In this document: piece after piece, positions 10,358 to 21,396 of the stretch
Layout: every line of letters starts with the position of its first letter
Numbering within the stretch: the first letter of the stretch is position 1
Translations under genes and position numbers: made by a program
Origin: Lucinisca nassula
Taxonomy: Eukaryota > Mollusca > Bivalvia > Lucinida > Lucinidae
Length of the DNA stretch: 64,000 nucleotides
NCBI GenBank assembly: GCA_963580285.1
Contig: OY757023.1
Span: 88,685,108 to 88,749,107, forward strand
Direction of reading: 5' to 3'
Notes under the pieces: generated by a model
What the model was told of the DNA's origin: nothing
Databases searched by the model: none
Seen by the model: only the letters and a program-made list of their open reading frames with translations

Positions 10358-11060
10358 TTAACCCATACTCTGAGTATATGTCTAGCAGCCTTTTTTGGGG
10401 ACAAACATAGCAGACCCAGATCAGTCGCTACAACGAGTGATGTCTCATCTATGCCTAAACTGCAAAATTTACTGCTTACAATATAAGCATTGACGTGCAC
10501 CTGTCCAAACTCATTCCAACTGTCTTATTTTGGTAATACATTATCGACCCACACTGCGTACTTTTAACCCATTTTAAACGAATGGAATCCTCAACACCTT
10601 TTTTTCAGTATGGAATGAGTTCATTTTAAAATCAGGGATGTCAGGTTGTGGCGTCCACGAAATATTTGGCAAAAATGGCTGAACCTTTTGTAAGTATGCA
10701 GTGAAGGTCATTATGAGACTCCGCGTTCTGTGGTATCTGATCTGGATTTGTCCTGTTTGCAAGTTGCCAGGTTTGGGATTGTATGGTACAAATGGACTGT
10801 AAACTGGGTTATATGAACTGAACTATAAAAAGATTAGACTGCTACACAGTTCATCTATTAAAAACATTCATCTATTCCGTTTGAAATATGTGGTCTTTGA
10901 AGCAGTCTATAAGATACCGCATGGCGTAATAATCTACTATGTTAACACGGGGTACTATGTTCTCACTGGTGATTGGGTCATTTGCATTAACACCGAAAGT
11001 AGTGCCGAAATCAATTCTCATTTCACTGGAGCTACGCTGCAACAGCTACGCTCCAAAAAT
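10358..11060. other. unassigned sequence
   Basis: No supported gene or repeat is seen. Small open frames have no recognisable features. Confidence 0.35.
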
Positions 11061-11170
11061 CTTCTCTGAACCACAAGGCCCAGGTCCTTGAAATTTGTGT
11101 GTAGCTTCATCTATTGGACCTCTCTACCAAGATTGTTCAAATTATGGCCATGGGGCCAAAAATGCCCCCG
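11061..11170 (+). repeat. ~165-bp element fragment
   Basis: It contains ACCACAAGGCCCAGGTCC, TAGCTTCATCTATTGGACC and GGGGCCAAAAATGCCCCCG, about one unit of the family seen at 5,531-6,541. Confidence 0.7.
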
Positions 11171-11224
11171 CCACATTGAACTTCATCTGCCGATCGGCCT
11201 CCCACTCTGCAAGTTGATCCAGGT

Positions 11225-11564
11225 GAGCGTGATAGCTCAGTGGTTAGTGCACTTGCCTCTGATGCTAGAGGTCCCGGGTTCGATCCCCGGCAGCGGTGTG
11301 AAAATTTCGGTGTCCGAACACGCTCCACTGGCAATATTTGCAGGAATGAATGTCATAAAGTGCACCGTCCTTCGGATCGGGACGTTAACTGGAGGCCCCC
11401 TGTGCAGGGAGAACCATCCCTGTGCAGGTTAAAGAACCCTACCGTAATTACATGATTACTGTGTAGGCTTTCATCCTGCAACACTGAGTGTACATGTATG
11501 AGATATACACCGTCTGTGTCCCCTACCGGGGTTAAGGCGAAACCGGAAGAAAGAAGAAAGAAAG
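11225..11564 (+). mobile_element. SINE-A, full-length tRNA-derived copy
   Basis: This is the best SINE-A copy. Box A TAGCTCAGTGG is at 11,233-11,243 and box B GGTTCGATCCC at 11,277-11,287, both near the pol III consensus. The body includes GGGACGTTAACTGGAGGCC and GTGCAGGTTAAAG, and the 3' end is a GAAAGAAGAAAG-type tail. SINEs are transcribed from such an internal promoter and depend on a partner LINE; the partner is not identifiable here. Confidence 0.9.
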
Positions 11565-11940
11565 GTCATCTTGTAAAATAAGACAGTCAGACGGAGAATA
11601 TATACAGGACACATCATCAGCAAACAAACTGACTGATGTCCTGATATTAACAGTCAGATCATTGATGAAAACCAAGAAGACTGGTCCAAAGGACTGAACC
11701 TTGGGGGACTCCAGATAAAAACAGGGACTGATCAGGTGCTTGGCCATCAAGTACAACTTTTTGTGAGCACCCCAGAGAGCCATGAGCTTATCCACCTATG
11801 TGTGGATTCACTTATCCCATAGTAGTCACTTTATATATAGCCCTCTGTGAGGTACCTTCAACCTTGTCAAAGGCCTTGGCGAAGTCCATGATGATCAAGT
11901 CAGTCAACTTAGTCAAGTGACCACGATTTATGACCCAAAC
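11565..11940 (-). pseudogene. decayed LINE reverse transcriptase fragment
   Basis: On the minus strand a stretch near 11,870-11,935 encodes LIIMDFAKAFDKVEG, the RT motif holding the first catalytic Asp. Downstream, near 11,590-11,720, comes a GPVFLVFINDL stretch and then SLFADD, the YxDD-type catalytic loop. The spacing is broken by frameshifts, and no endonuclease or C-terminal part is recognisable. It is a relic of a Jockey/CR1-like non-LTR element, not close to the intact LINE at 25,957-29,679 at the residues I compared. It is non-functional. Confidence 0.75.
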
Positions 11941-11969
11941 CAGATTCCCACAATGTCATGGTAAAATTG

Positions 11970-12306
11970 AACTACCTTATTCGACCTATTTACCGCACAT
12001 GCTCCTATAAGCGCACACCCAAGCTTTTTCTGGAAAAAAATACACAAGCGCTCACTTTACAGTAACCTCCCAACTAATTCATATTGAGTTTTGCTGCATC
12101 TTTAACCCGAGGAAATCATATGTATATGTGGTGAACCCCTATGCTGAAATTCAATTCTATAAAATAATCATATCGGAAGCTTTTTTTTTTCGTATTTTTT
12201 TCGTATTGAGTGTGCGCTTATCAGGTAGATTTTTCACCACAATATTTTCATACATTTTTGAAAAAACTAAGCGCACGGTGCGGCAAATAGGTCGAATACG
12301 GTAGTT
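11970..12306. mobile_element. MITE with ~29-bp terminal inverted repeats
   Basis: The left end reads AACTACCTTATTCGACC and the right end complements it (GGTCGAATACGGTAGTT). The match runs about 29 bp with two mismatches. The interior is non-coding and has GTGCGCTTATCAGG and related GCGCAC segments. Without a coding region the superfamily cannot be assigned. Confidence 0.85.
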
Positions 12307-12752
12307 GCATTTTGCAATACTTTGACTTCAGAAACCATCTTGACCTTGTGAAGGATTGTCTTTGGACGTGTCACCAGTAAACATTTCTGATTCTGACAGT
12401 CAGCAAGAATGCCCAGAAATGCTATTCAGTCAGCAAGAATGCTCTCAAGTAACGGTTACCCTAAAGTGCGAAAAGGAGTCCCTTGCATTGAAAAAGTCTT
12501 TCATTTAGTGAAAAGTAGCTTGAATTTTCGCCCTGCCACGTCAGCCAGAGGATAAAAGTATAGCCTCTGTTTCCAGACGGCACCGCACAGTTCTTTTTAT
12601 TAGTCTGTGACACGTGGAGGTGTGGCTATAGGACTTGTCATCCACAAAACAAGACAATCGTTTCGTAGCAACCATTAGCCAGCCATGTTGTTTTTGTTAT
12701 TTATTTTATATTATATTGTTGTTGTTGTTGTTTTTGACAAATATAAATATGT

Positions 12753-12757
<5 letters not shown>
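12307..12757. other. unassigned sequence
   Basis: It includes at 12,450-12,485 an inverted copy of the motif of the 16.2-kb array (GTTACCCTAAAGTGCG, AAAAGGAGTCCC). The rest is not recognised. Confidence 0.4.

Positions 12758-12822
<65 letters not shown>
12758..12822. repeat. (CT)n microsatellite
   Basis: About 32 CT dinucleotides. The serine/leucine open frames across it are artefacts. Confidence 0.97.
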
Positions 12823-12826
<4 letters not shown>

Positions 12827-13230
12827 ATAACTTTTCTACTCTCCTGTTGAATCTGACATCTTTCAGATACAAGTTTTTTCCCTTATTATCAATAACAACT
12901 AATTATTTGATCGAAGTCGTAACATAACTAAATACTGAGCGTTAACGGGTTTCTGTTAGATGTCAACAGGAGAGCAGTCAGGTCCTGTACATGCGTTGAG
13001 ACTCGGCAAGCGAATACGTAGCTGATGGAATTCTGGTAGAAAAAAATAGCAATCTGCTTATTTTGACAAGAATCATACCCAGCGGACAGATGACGTTTAA
13101 GCAACGTCATTTCAACGTAATGACGTTTCACTGACATTGATTCGATGTTACATACATGTTGTGTTCCCACAGGGAAAGTTCTTGCATTGCAGGCGCATGT
13201 CTGGAACATGAAAAGCAAAATACATGTAAT
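12823..13230. other. unassigned sequence
   Basis: No supported feature is seen between the CT repeat and a T-rich tract. Confidence 0.35.
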
Positions 13231-13297
13231 GTTTTTTTGTTGTTTTTTTTTTTTTTTTTGTTTTTTGTTTTTTTTTTTTGTTTTGTTTTTTGTTTTC
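13231..13297. repeat. T-rich low-complexity tract
   Basis: Runs of T are broken only by single G or C bases. Confidence 0.95.
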
Positions 13298-13871
13298 AGT
13301 CGGACTTCAATAGGTCGAACCCTTTAGGGACAATGAAATTTGTTTGAGAGAAGGGTAGTTCGCCCCCACTGAGGGTTACTAATAGTGCCACACAGAAAGC
13401 ATAATGTAGATAATTTTGGCAATCTTTTCAGTGTCCTGTAATATCCATCAACCTATCCATCACTATATCGAAGCTGAAGGAATTCCACAGGGACTAAAAT
13501 ATGTTTCGACTGACACATGGTAAATGAGCCATCTGAATTCTAGCCATAGAAGTTTTGCTGTATTTTGGAGTTTAATGGACGCGTCATAACTGGCCATAGA
13601 AGTTTTGCTGTGTTTTGGAGTACGGCACGTGTCATCAAAATTGTATTAGATCTAATAAAGCTGTTGACATTAATGACTGTCTTACTTTAACCGCCGCCTA
13701 TGCAATATCGCAATATAATGACACGCGTATGGTTTCTTTCTGGTATGCATTCTTCTATAAGTTTTTTTACCTGTAAAAACGGATTATTGCATTCGGCACA
13801 CGTGTGTCATCACAATTGTATAAATAAAGCTGTATCTTACTTTAACCGCCGCCTATGCAATATAATTCTAT
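13298..13871. other. spacer with short internal duplications
   Basis: GCCATAGAAGTTTTGCTGT occurs twice about 54 bp apart (near 13,543 and 13,593). A second pair (CTTACTTTAACCGCCGCC) occurs near 13,681 and 13,835. No gene is recognised. Confidence 0.5.
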
Positions 13872-14056
13872 TTTAATATAAGAAATCATTTTGAAAAATT
13901 GTGATTTTTTTTCTTATTTCTGCTCAAAGAGCAGAAATAAGAAAAATAAGGTTTACCTCTGTAACCCCAACTCTACTATATAAAAGTGGATTTAAAGGGG
14001 CGGGTGTGTGTGTGTGGGGGGGGGATCAAAATTATTTAGGTGTGTTTTCGTGATGA
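13872..14056 (+). mobile_element. M1 MITE lacking its central palindrome
   Basis: Flanks CTTATTTCTGCTC and GAGCAGAAATAAG, normally separated by the ~75-bp central hairpin, meet directly as CTGCTCAAAGAGCAG. The right end is normal and closes with GTGTTTTCGTGATG. The deletion is symmetric about the dyad. Confidence 0.85.
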
Positions 14057-14104
14057 AGAGAAAGAAAAAAGAAACCATAACAAAACAAAAAGGTAAACTG
14101 TTCT

Positions 14105-14147
<43 letters not shown>
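14105..14147. repeat. (CAGA)n microsatellite
   Basis: About ten CAGA units. Confidence 0.95.
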
Positions 14148-14148
<1 letters not shown>

Positions 14149-14187
14149 TAGATATGTATGCATTATTTTTCTTCTTATCCAAGCTGT

Positions 14188-14262
14188 TGTGTGTACTCGC
14201 TCGGGCCCATCAATACTGTATTGATGGGTCCGAGGTACTCGTTAAAACGGCTCAATATTTTT
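14188..14262. repeat. hairpin, variant of the M1 centre
   Basis: GGGCCCATCAATACTG and its inverted partner CAGTATTGATGGGTCC overlap at the centre, followed by GGTACTCGTTAAAACGG, an M1 centre-like arm. Confidence 0.65.
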
Positions 14263-14300
14263 TCTAAGCCCAAATAGGCGGGGGCGAGACAGATAGTAAC

Positions 14301-14303
<3 letters not shown>

Positions 14304-14380
<77 letters not shown>
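14304..14380. repeat. (GA)n microsatellite
   Basis: About 38 GA dinucleotides. Confidence 0.97.
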
Positions 14381-14383
<3 letters not shown>

Positions 14384-14449
14384 AACGACTGAAATACGAG
14401 GACAGGACAGAGAGAGACTAGCTTCTCGAAATTTATAATTCGCGAAGTT

Positions 14450-14620
14450 AAGGGTACTCGTTAGAACCGCCTTAATTAGTGAATTCTAAAGAGCACTTAC
14501 ATCGCGAAACACGCCTTTATAATTTTGAAACTTTTATATGGTAAAAATGAGGTTTAAGGGTATACATTGTTTTTATTTATTTCTGTTAAAAAAATAGACT
14601 GTGGGTACTCGTTAGAACAA
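14450..14620 (+). mobile_element. M1 MITE fragments
   Basis: A piece of the central arm (GGTACTCGTTAGAACCGCCT, 14,453) precedes a left-half copy that starts CATCGCGAAACACGCC near 14,502 and stops in the central arm (GTGGGTACTCGTTAGAAC). Confidence 0.7.
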
Positions 14621-14992
14621 ACTGAACATATGTCTGTTTTCGCCATTGTGAAATGAACGAATGCAAGAACTCAATGGAAAATATGCTTTTAAAGGCAGTT
14701 TCAATTTTAATTAAAATTGCTCATTTATCTTTTGAAGACAAGGGAGAGCGGTATATACCTTTAAGTTGTGTTTCTTTGAAGGTCTTTCTTTTTCAATTAT
14801 AAGAACTTAACTACATCGTTAATCCAATTAAGTAGCGATGTCCATCGGATTATAATCTACCTGTACGCAGTTTGTCTGCGAAGGTAGTTCTTTTGATATT
14901 CAATCAAAAGGCCGAGAGAGACGGAAAGACAGTCACAGAGAGAGAGAGGGGTAAACACGAAGGAAGGAAGATACCGATAGTCTTTTCAACAT
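14621..14992. other. unassigned sequence
   Basis: No supported feature is seen. A short GA-rich run lies near 14,935-14,950. Confidence 0.35.
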
Positions 14993-15172
14993 AAAAATAT
15001 AGATTGTGGGTTCTCATTAGAACTGTCTCGAGGCGGTTTTAACAAGTACCCACAATCAAAATTTTAGAGCAGAAATAAGAAAAATAAGGTATATCCCTGT
15101 AAACATCGGTTTGACTATATAAAAGTGGGGTTCAAGGGGGTCAAAATTATATAGGCATGTTTTCGTGATGAT
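14993..15172 (+). mobile_element. M1 MITE, right half plus centre
   Basis: The central hairpin (GTGGGTTCTCATTAGAACTG against its partner) is followed by the complete right half ending AGGCATGTTTTCGTGATG. The left half is missing. Confidence 0.8.
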
Positions 15173-15205
15173 TTATTTATTTTACGAATATTTAATATCT
15201 CATTA

Positions 15206-15508
15206 CGCTACAGCCCCCGCCCATCGGGGCTTGAAGAAATAGATGGGCTGCATGATGCTTTCACGCAGAGCTGAAACCGACCCGCACACGGGTACTGGTA
15301 AACAGCTTAGAGGATCTAAGCCTGCCCAGGCAAAGCGGTGCGAGTCGGCCCGTCCATGCTTATAAACCCTATTGGTTTCATTGGGTGGCAGGGCTTGAGA
15401 TGTCATTTCATCTCAATGTCGGGTAAAGTTCCACAAAATAGGAAGCAGCATCTCCAAAATGACCTTTACAGTGTTGATGGGGACGTTAAACCTCAAATCA
15501 AACTCATT
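15206..15508 (+). mobile_element. F repeat, near full length
   Basis: It runs from CAGCCCCCGCCCATCGGGG through CAGAGCTGAAACCGACCCGC, TAAGCCTGCCCAGGCAAAG and GGCAGGGCTTGAGATGTCA to the tail GACGTTAAACCTCAAATCAA. The ACGTTAAACC tail resembles those of molluscan SINEs, but I see no clear tRNA head, so SINE status is inferred. Confidence 0.8.
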
Positions 15509-15515
15509 ACGCTAA

Positions 15516-15735
15516 CACACCCGTGCGACATAGTGCATTTTTCACATCTCCAAAATGGCTACTTTTCTGATGAAAATGCGTGGTATTTTTCTTTACTGCT
15601 ATCATAGGTCGTGGGTGCTCGTTAGAACGCGTACCCACAACATATGTCTTGGAGCAGAAATAAGAAAAAATATTGAATACCCCCGTAAATCCTGTTTTCT
15701 CTATATAAAGTGGGGTCTACGATAACACGTCCGTG
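15516..15735 (+). mobile_element. M2 hairpin MITE
   Basis: M2 is the sister of M1. The left end is CACCCGTGCGACATAGTGCA, the centre GTGGGTGCTCGTTAGAACGC with a shortened partner, then GAGCAGAAATAAG. It abuts or overlaps a second M2 copy. Confidence 0.7.
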
Positions 15736-15975
15736 CGACATAGTGCATTTTCGATATCTCCGAAATGGCTACTTTTCTGATGAAAATGCGTGATATTTTC
15801 TTATTTTTACTGCAATCTAACTGCAATTTTACTGCGTTCTAACGAGTACCCACAACCTAATTCTTGGAACAAAAATAAGAAAAATATTGAATACCCCGTA
15901 TACCCCCATTTTTGTCTATATAAAGTGGGGATTAGGGTGTTCATTTCACGGACTAGTTCACTTGATGACGTTTTG
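15726..15975 (+). mobile_element. M2 hairpin MITE
   Basis: It starts ACACGTCCGTGCGACATAG, has a reduced centre (TGCGTTCTAACGAGTACCC) and ends with TTCATTTCACGGACTAGTTCAC, close to the M2 right end. Confidence 0.7.
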
Positions 15976-16149
15976 ACCGGTTGAAAATCAATACGCTTAT
16001 TAATTAAATCACCAAAATATTGTTGACGGGGCAGTTAAACCCCAAATCGATCCAAATGCAAGGAACATTATCAAAATCACATTAAAAAGTATTCATTTTA
16101 ATGAAAGAGATTACTACAAGAACTTCCGTGTCCAATCTCGTCCGCAACA

Positions 16150-16509
16150 AAAGTATAGAGCAGTCCTTTTCGCTAACAGTAATTGTCCTTTTCGTATAAA
16201 AAAAAGTCCTTTTCGTATTTTAGGGTAAGTCCTTTTCGCGAAAAGGACTCCTTTTTGCGAAAAGGACTCCTTTTCGCATTTTAGGGTAACCCCTCAAGTA
16301 AAGCTATACAGAACCAAAAACGCTGTCTGTTTTAACAAGGGGCGTAAGATAACGCTTATCTGTATATTGGTAAAATGGTTTGCGAAAAGGACTCCTTTTC
16401 GCATTTTAGGGTAACCCCTCAAGTAAAGCTATACAGAACCAAAAACGCTGTCTTTTTAACAAGGGGCGTAAGATAACGCTTATCTGTATATTGGTAAAAT
16501 GGTTTGCTG
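16150..16509 (+). repeat. array of GCGAAAAGGA palindromes and a 119-bp tandem duplication
   Basis: Several AGTCCTTTTCG motifs in both orientations precede GCGAAAAGGACTCCTTTTCGC, a near-perfect palindrome. A 119-bp unit (palindrome, TTTTAGGGTAACCCCTCAAG and AACGCTTATCTGTATATTGG) then occurs twice, near 16,258 and 16,381. Confidence 0.85.
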
Positions 16510-17959
16510 TCACCATTTATTCACTTCCCCTCTAGTGTTCGAACTTCAGGTGGGTTAAAACACTAGCATCTTTGCTTTTAAACATTAACTGACTGGTAAT
16601 GCTCATGTCCGTATCTAGGCTGTGCCTAAGTTCATATTATTTACGTTATTTGCCCCTCATCACTTTGCGAAAAAATGCTTGTAGGGCAAACTTTTAAAGC
16701 TGAAAAACATTTACACGCTGTTTTTCTACAAAGAACGGAACAGCGTTGACGTCATCAACGCCCGTAGAGAACAATGGTTTAGAATGACGTCACTTAACGT
16801 CACTAAAAATCATGTGATTCGATGCGTTCATGGAAGTATGAACGCAATTATTTTCATTAGACTTTACACTGGAAATGTAAATATTATCATATGACCACAT
16901 TAATTTGGATTTTATCGCCTTTTAGTTTGACAATTCCCACGAAAAATGCATTGTTGACATGGGCGTCGTCATGACGTTACTTAATCCCGCCAAAGTGTTA
17001 TTACACGTGTGATCATACGATTTTTTACACGACGTTATTCACTGCTTATCAACGACGTCATATGATAAAAAACAGTTATGAAGACGAGCTGGTGGCAACG
17101 CAAAAAGATATCTATAATCAGAGAGATATTTAACTTCACTTTTAGATAAGCACCCAAAGTTTAACAATAAAAATTATCATACTCACAAATAAAGACAGAC
17201 TTTGTAAACATTTCGGAAAGAAACGGATATTCTGGCAGCCACTTAAGAAAATGGGAATTAGTAAATTCAGCTGATATTGAAGGAGGGAGAATGCTGAGGC
17301 CGCATTTGAATTAGCCGCTTTTAATTAAAGACGTTTTATTGGATTGCAACGAGTATAAGGCGCCATATTTATGAAGGCAGATTAGGGAGTAAACCAATGC
17401 CGTGGCCCCCATCTGCAGCATGGTTGTTTTCAGGTGAGAGACAGCCTCTTGAGATTTTAATGACATTCCTTATCTATCTTATAATTAAGGCGTAACTATA
17501 CCAAATTTAGTGACACAGAGGCCTTTCTGATATTTAATCTTCATCAGTGTGTCTCAACCCCAAAGTTTTGAAACCGAAACGGATGACGGACAAGACCCGA
17601 CAAACACAGCACATCCCCCTCCGAGTAAACACCGAGCGATGTAGCTCATGAGACTGGTCAACTAGAGGCATCAGGCAAGAGACGACTATCCGCGAACTTA
17701 TAGGCGTACCTACCGAGCCAACATCAGCAAATATGCCCCACACTCCACGGAAGTCCCGGTCATCAGAAAGGAGATGTCCAAAGTAGCGAGACTTGCAAAA
17801 AAATGATTATAACTGGGGAAGTGGCCAAGCTTGAAGTCCTAGCGTTATGTACAATTGTTTGCTGAAAACCTTTGCTACGCGGTCACCAGCATTTTTACTG
17901 ACCGTTCCAAGTCTGTGCTTTTGCTGTGGTTCCTTCATGTTTTGTGTTGGTGGCTCTGA
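16510..17959. other. unassigned 1.45-kb stretch
   Basis: It holds a half copy of the 2,309 foldback near 16,828, several CGTCA/TGACGT motifs between 16,740 and 17,060 (CRE/ATF-like by sequence only), and no recognisable gene. Small open frames carry no motifs. Confidence 0.45.
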
Positions 17960-18155
17960 TGCTTTCCCTGATCATATATAAGATCATGCACGATTCGACA
18001 TTGAATAAAACCATATCAGTCATAACAGTGTGGGGCTTTCCGCTAGTGATGTTTCCATTAGGGTCTATTTGTTAAATGTTTGTGTTTCTGTCCCTTGGTG
18101 TCTCTGATGGGAGCTGTGGTTTAATTGTATCTATTCCTGATCATTGCCTTTACTT
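17960..18155 (+). mobile_element. Naiad 3'-end fragment
   Basis: GGCTTTCCGCTAGTGATG, TTTCCATTAGGGTCT and CCTTGGTGTCTCTGATGGG followed by TTGTATCTATTCCTGATCA match the conserved end of the Naiad 3' region seen at 24,180-24,320. No coding sequence is present. Confidence 0.6.
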
Positions 18156-18339
18156 ATATTGTGGAGGGCTGTTTTTAGGGGGGTGGGGGCGGGGGGAGGA
18201 GGGAAAGGAGATAGAAAAAAACGATCAATTAAAAAACACATTTAACATTCAATCAAATTGCTAGTTGTTAGTGGCAATCTTTACAATGAACATAGTAGTT
18301 ACCGATAACATAACCTTGCCGCAGGTTATACATGTATAA

Positions 18340-18796
18340 GGGAGCTTTCCACTAAATGTTTTCCATAGGCGACAACAGTAACCTTTTACCTGCTCCCACA
18401 AAAAACTGCACATACAAAACTTTACAAACCTTACTGGTTTATAGAGCCATCCTGGCCCAACAAGTTAATGAGAAAAAATCTACATGTTGATCGGCTCATT
18501 TTCAAGTTACAGTCAACCATGTTTGTTTACCTGCTAGAACGGAGTAAATAAAACCAACATTTTTAAAGGAGGGGTGACCATATAAAATAAGCAAAAAAAA
18601 AAAATCTTTGAGCTTGCAGATATAGTTATAAAACATGCATCATTTTAGTTCTTTATACCTATCATTTTCTCACATTGAAATAAAACATGGGATATATATC
18701 CAATGGAAGCAAGTCTGGTATTTAGAACGCAACTAAAACACTCTGTCCCAAAGTGATAAAACCCCGGTACCTCCCAGTATTTAGTGTAATGATACC
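18340..18796 (+). repeat. ~455-bp direct repeat, left copy
   Basis: It starts GGGAGCTTTCCACTAAATG and ends CAGTATTTAGTGTAATG. The right copy is at 19,712-20,161, about 97% alike by eye. The repeat has no LTR-like TG/CA ends. Confidence 0.9.
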
Positions 18797-19711
18797 TATT
18801 ATACCAAACCCTTATTTTCTTTATGTTGCATCAAAAGAATTGCCAAATAGAAGTTTAGGTCATATGTAATAATTTAGTCATGCATAATAAAAGTTCAGTC
18901 ACACAGAATCTTTCAAGTTTGCGAAAAAATTATCGCTTTCAGATTCAACAATGAAAGCCTAACAAACCATAGTTTTTGAAAAGCGCAGTTTATCTCTTTC
19001 TGGAATGGAACCCAGACACCGGCTTTCATCAGTTGTTCTTCTTCAATGTCTTTGGAAGAATTCAATCCTAAAATGCACAGAATTATGCCAAAATGGCACC
19101 AATACTCATTTTTATGGCTATTTTCACACCTACACCCCCTATTTAAAGTAAAAATGGCATTTTGAGGATATTTTGAGGGCAAAAATGCCAAGAAAATGTT
19201 AATAAATGCCTTAATGCCATGAGGAATAGCTGAATATATCTGTCCACATCCTTTAACATGAATACAATGAAATAGAACTTATAACGGATGTGAAAACTTA
19301 TCCGGATATTGCAGCGGGCTGTTCGGAGAGACAATTTGAAGTTTTGCTTTGGTTTGAGACATAGTCCTAGTGCCATGAAACCTTACACTTATATTCCAGA
19401 TGGATTTGATTCTTTCATGTGTTTGTGCAAATACAATTACTGCAAGCAAGTCTCCTTTCCAAACACATCAATAAAAACTGATTCACATGGCTTCAAAGTA
19501 CCCCCCTCCCAAGAACATAGGTCAGAGGCAAAAATTCATCAAATACATCCAGTTAGACCTAAATTAGCATTACCATCACATTTTTACAGTATCTATGGCA
19601 AAATACATGCCATGAGGATACATTTTATGAAACAGAATTGGACAGAACCTACAAATATGTGGAAATAGTATGTAATGACTGAAAACAGGATAGTGGTCTA
19701 CTTTTGCTATA
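18797..19711. other. sequence between the two ~455-bp direct repeats
   Basis: No retroelement motif, tRNA primer site or other signature is visible. A 119-codon open frame at 19,309-19,668 lacks recognisable features and is not called. Confidence 0.45.
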
Positions 19712-20161
19712 GGGAGCTTTCCACTAAATGTTTTCCATAGGCGACAATAGTAACCTTTTACATGCTCCCCCAAAAACTACACATACAAAACTTTTCAAAC
19801 CTTACTGGTTTATAGAGCCATCCTAGCCCAACAAGTTAATGAGAAAAAATCCACATGTTGATCGGCTCATTTTCAAGTTACAGTCAACCATGTTTGTTTA
19901 CCTGCTAGAACGGAGTAAATAAAACCAACATTTTTAAACGAGGGGTGACCATATAAAATCAGCAAAAAATTCTTTGAGCTTGCAGATATTTTTATAAAAC
20001 ATGCATCATTTTAGTCCCTTATACCTTTCATTTTCTCACATTGAAATAAAACATGGGATATATATCCAATGGAAGCAAGTCTGGTATTTAGAACGCAACT
20101 GAAAGCTCTGTCCCAAAGTGAAAAAAACCCGGTACCTCCCAGTATTTAGTGTAATGCTACC
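19712..20161 (+). repeat. ~455-bp direct repeat, right copy
   Basis: Partner of 18,340-18,796 in the same orientation, with small A-run length differences and a few substitutions. Confidence 0.9.
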
Positions 20162-20459
20162 ATTACTTGGAAGTAACTTGTGACTACCGCAAAACGGTAT
20201 CGTTAGACAATTGAAGATTATTGCTGCCACTTTGGACAAACTTAGAGAATATTTTGCTGATTTTTATTTTCGCGGATCAAGACCGACCGCGAAATTCCGC
20301 GAACATTGGGCGACGCGGAAATTTTCCAGAATACGGTATGTTGTTACGTTGATGATTATGATTCTTCCCCCTTTTTGGTTGATCACTTTTAGTTACGTTT
20401 CTCGTTCCTGTTTAAAGTGTGTCATGTTGGTGATTCTGGTTATTTACCCCTCTTTTAGT
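20162..20459. other. unassigned sequence
   Basis: A CG-rich TTTTCGCGGATC patch near 20,267 and a GAATACGGTATG near 20,331 resemble the end of the 11,970 MITE. Nothing else is recognised. Confidence 0.35.
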
Positions 20460-20627
20460 TAGGTTCCCTTTGGTGTCTCTGGTTGGAGCCGCGGCTAATT
20501 GTATCGATTCCTGATCATTGCCTTCACTTCTGTTTTGGATATTCTTAGTCACCACCTGTTTGTGAAAGAGCTGCTGACTCGGTTTACCCGATGTCCGTTT
20601 TGTTTACTGTCGTCACTTCATGCCTTC
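20460..20627 (+). mobile_element. Naiad 3'-end fragment
   Basis: TTCCCTTTGGTGTCTCTGG and TTGTATCGATTCCTGATCA mark the Naiad 3' end, in the same orientation as the copy that follows. The tail GTCACCACCTGTTTGTGAAA recurs inverted near 23,160. It directly precedes the truncated Naiad at 20,628. Confidence 0.65.
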
Positions 20628-21396
20628 AGACCTCATTTTGTCGCTTTCCATTGATAACCAATCTGATATTATTGAAGCTTTTAGCTCTACTTCTAGATAT
20701 TTAGATGATTTATTAAATATTGATAATACCTATTTTGATGGTTTGATCAGTCAGATTTACCCCCTAGAACTTCAGTTAAATAAAGCAAATTCTTCTGATA
20801 CCGAGGCCCCGTTTTTGGATTTACATGTATCTATTGTAGATGGATTTGTTTCGTGCAAAATTTATGATAAACGCGATGACTTTGATTTTGAGATTGTAAA
20901 TTTTCCTTTTTTGGATGGTGATGTTCCTCGTGCGCCATCCTATGGCGTTTATATTTCGCAATTAATTCGATTTGCTAGAGTGTGTAGTCATTTAACTGAC
21001 TTCAACACGCGTAATAAATTATTAACGGCTAAACTCCTTAATCAGGGTGATCGGTACCATAAACTACGCAAAGCCTTTTCAAAATTTTATAGACGCCATT
21101 CTGATTTAATTTCAAAATTCAATATGTGACTTAAATCTCTTCTGTAACAAGGTCTATCGGAACCCGAATTTTATGGTGACTTAGTATATAAATTCAGAAA
21201 AATATATAACCGCAATGACTTCAGCACCCAATTTCGTAAAATCATTCTTCGATATAAAAAGATTGGGTACAACATGGATATTATACGACATACTGCATGC
21301 ATGGTAGTTAACCCAATCACGGTTGGCAACTTTGCTTCCCTCTTTAATTGCACGCCGGTGGGTCAGGCCTCAGATTCTATGACGGCTCCAACGTAA
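20628..21396 (+). pseudogene. Naiad reverse transcriptase C-terminal part, broken
   Basis: The frame carries SRYLDDLLNI, the YxDD catalytic loop, near 20,695, then LEAPFLDL-type and SQLIRFARVCSHLTDFNTRN segments, all matching the full-length protein. A TGA at 21,127 replaces Gly of FNIGLK and a TAA soon after replaces Gln of LLQQG, so these are decay mutations and unlike the four TGAs of the intact copy. The original stop TAA is at 21,394. It is non-functional; the endonuclease, linker and first RT half are absent. Confidence 0.88.

Noticed and set aside
11229..11300. Possible tRNA gene (box A and box B)
   Set aside because: The acceptor stem does not close, and the same head is followed by a shared non-tRNA body in several copies, so it is a SINE. 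The same applies to 40,622 and 30,961-31,030.
12635..12927. Ser-Leu open frames across (CT)n, and the Arg-Glu frame at 61,998-62,249
   Set aside because: Composition comes from the dinucleotide repeats.
19309..19668. 119-codon open frame as a host gene
   Set aside because: No motif, no codon-use signal that I can judge and no conserved duplicate; likely chance.
18340..20161. LTR retrotransposon with ~455-bp LTRs
   Set aside because: No TG/CA ends, primer-binding site, polypurine tract, gag-pol motif or target-site duplication was seen.
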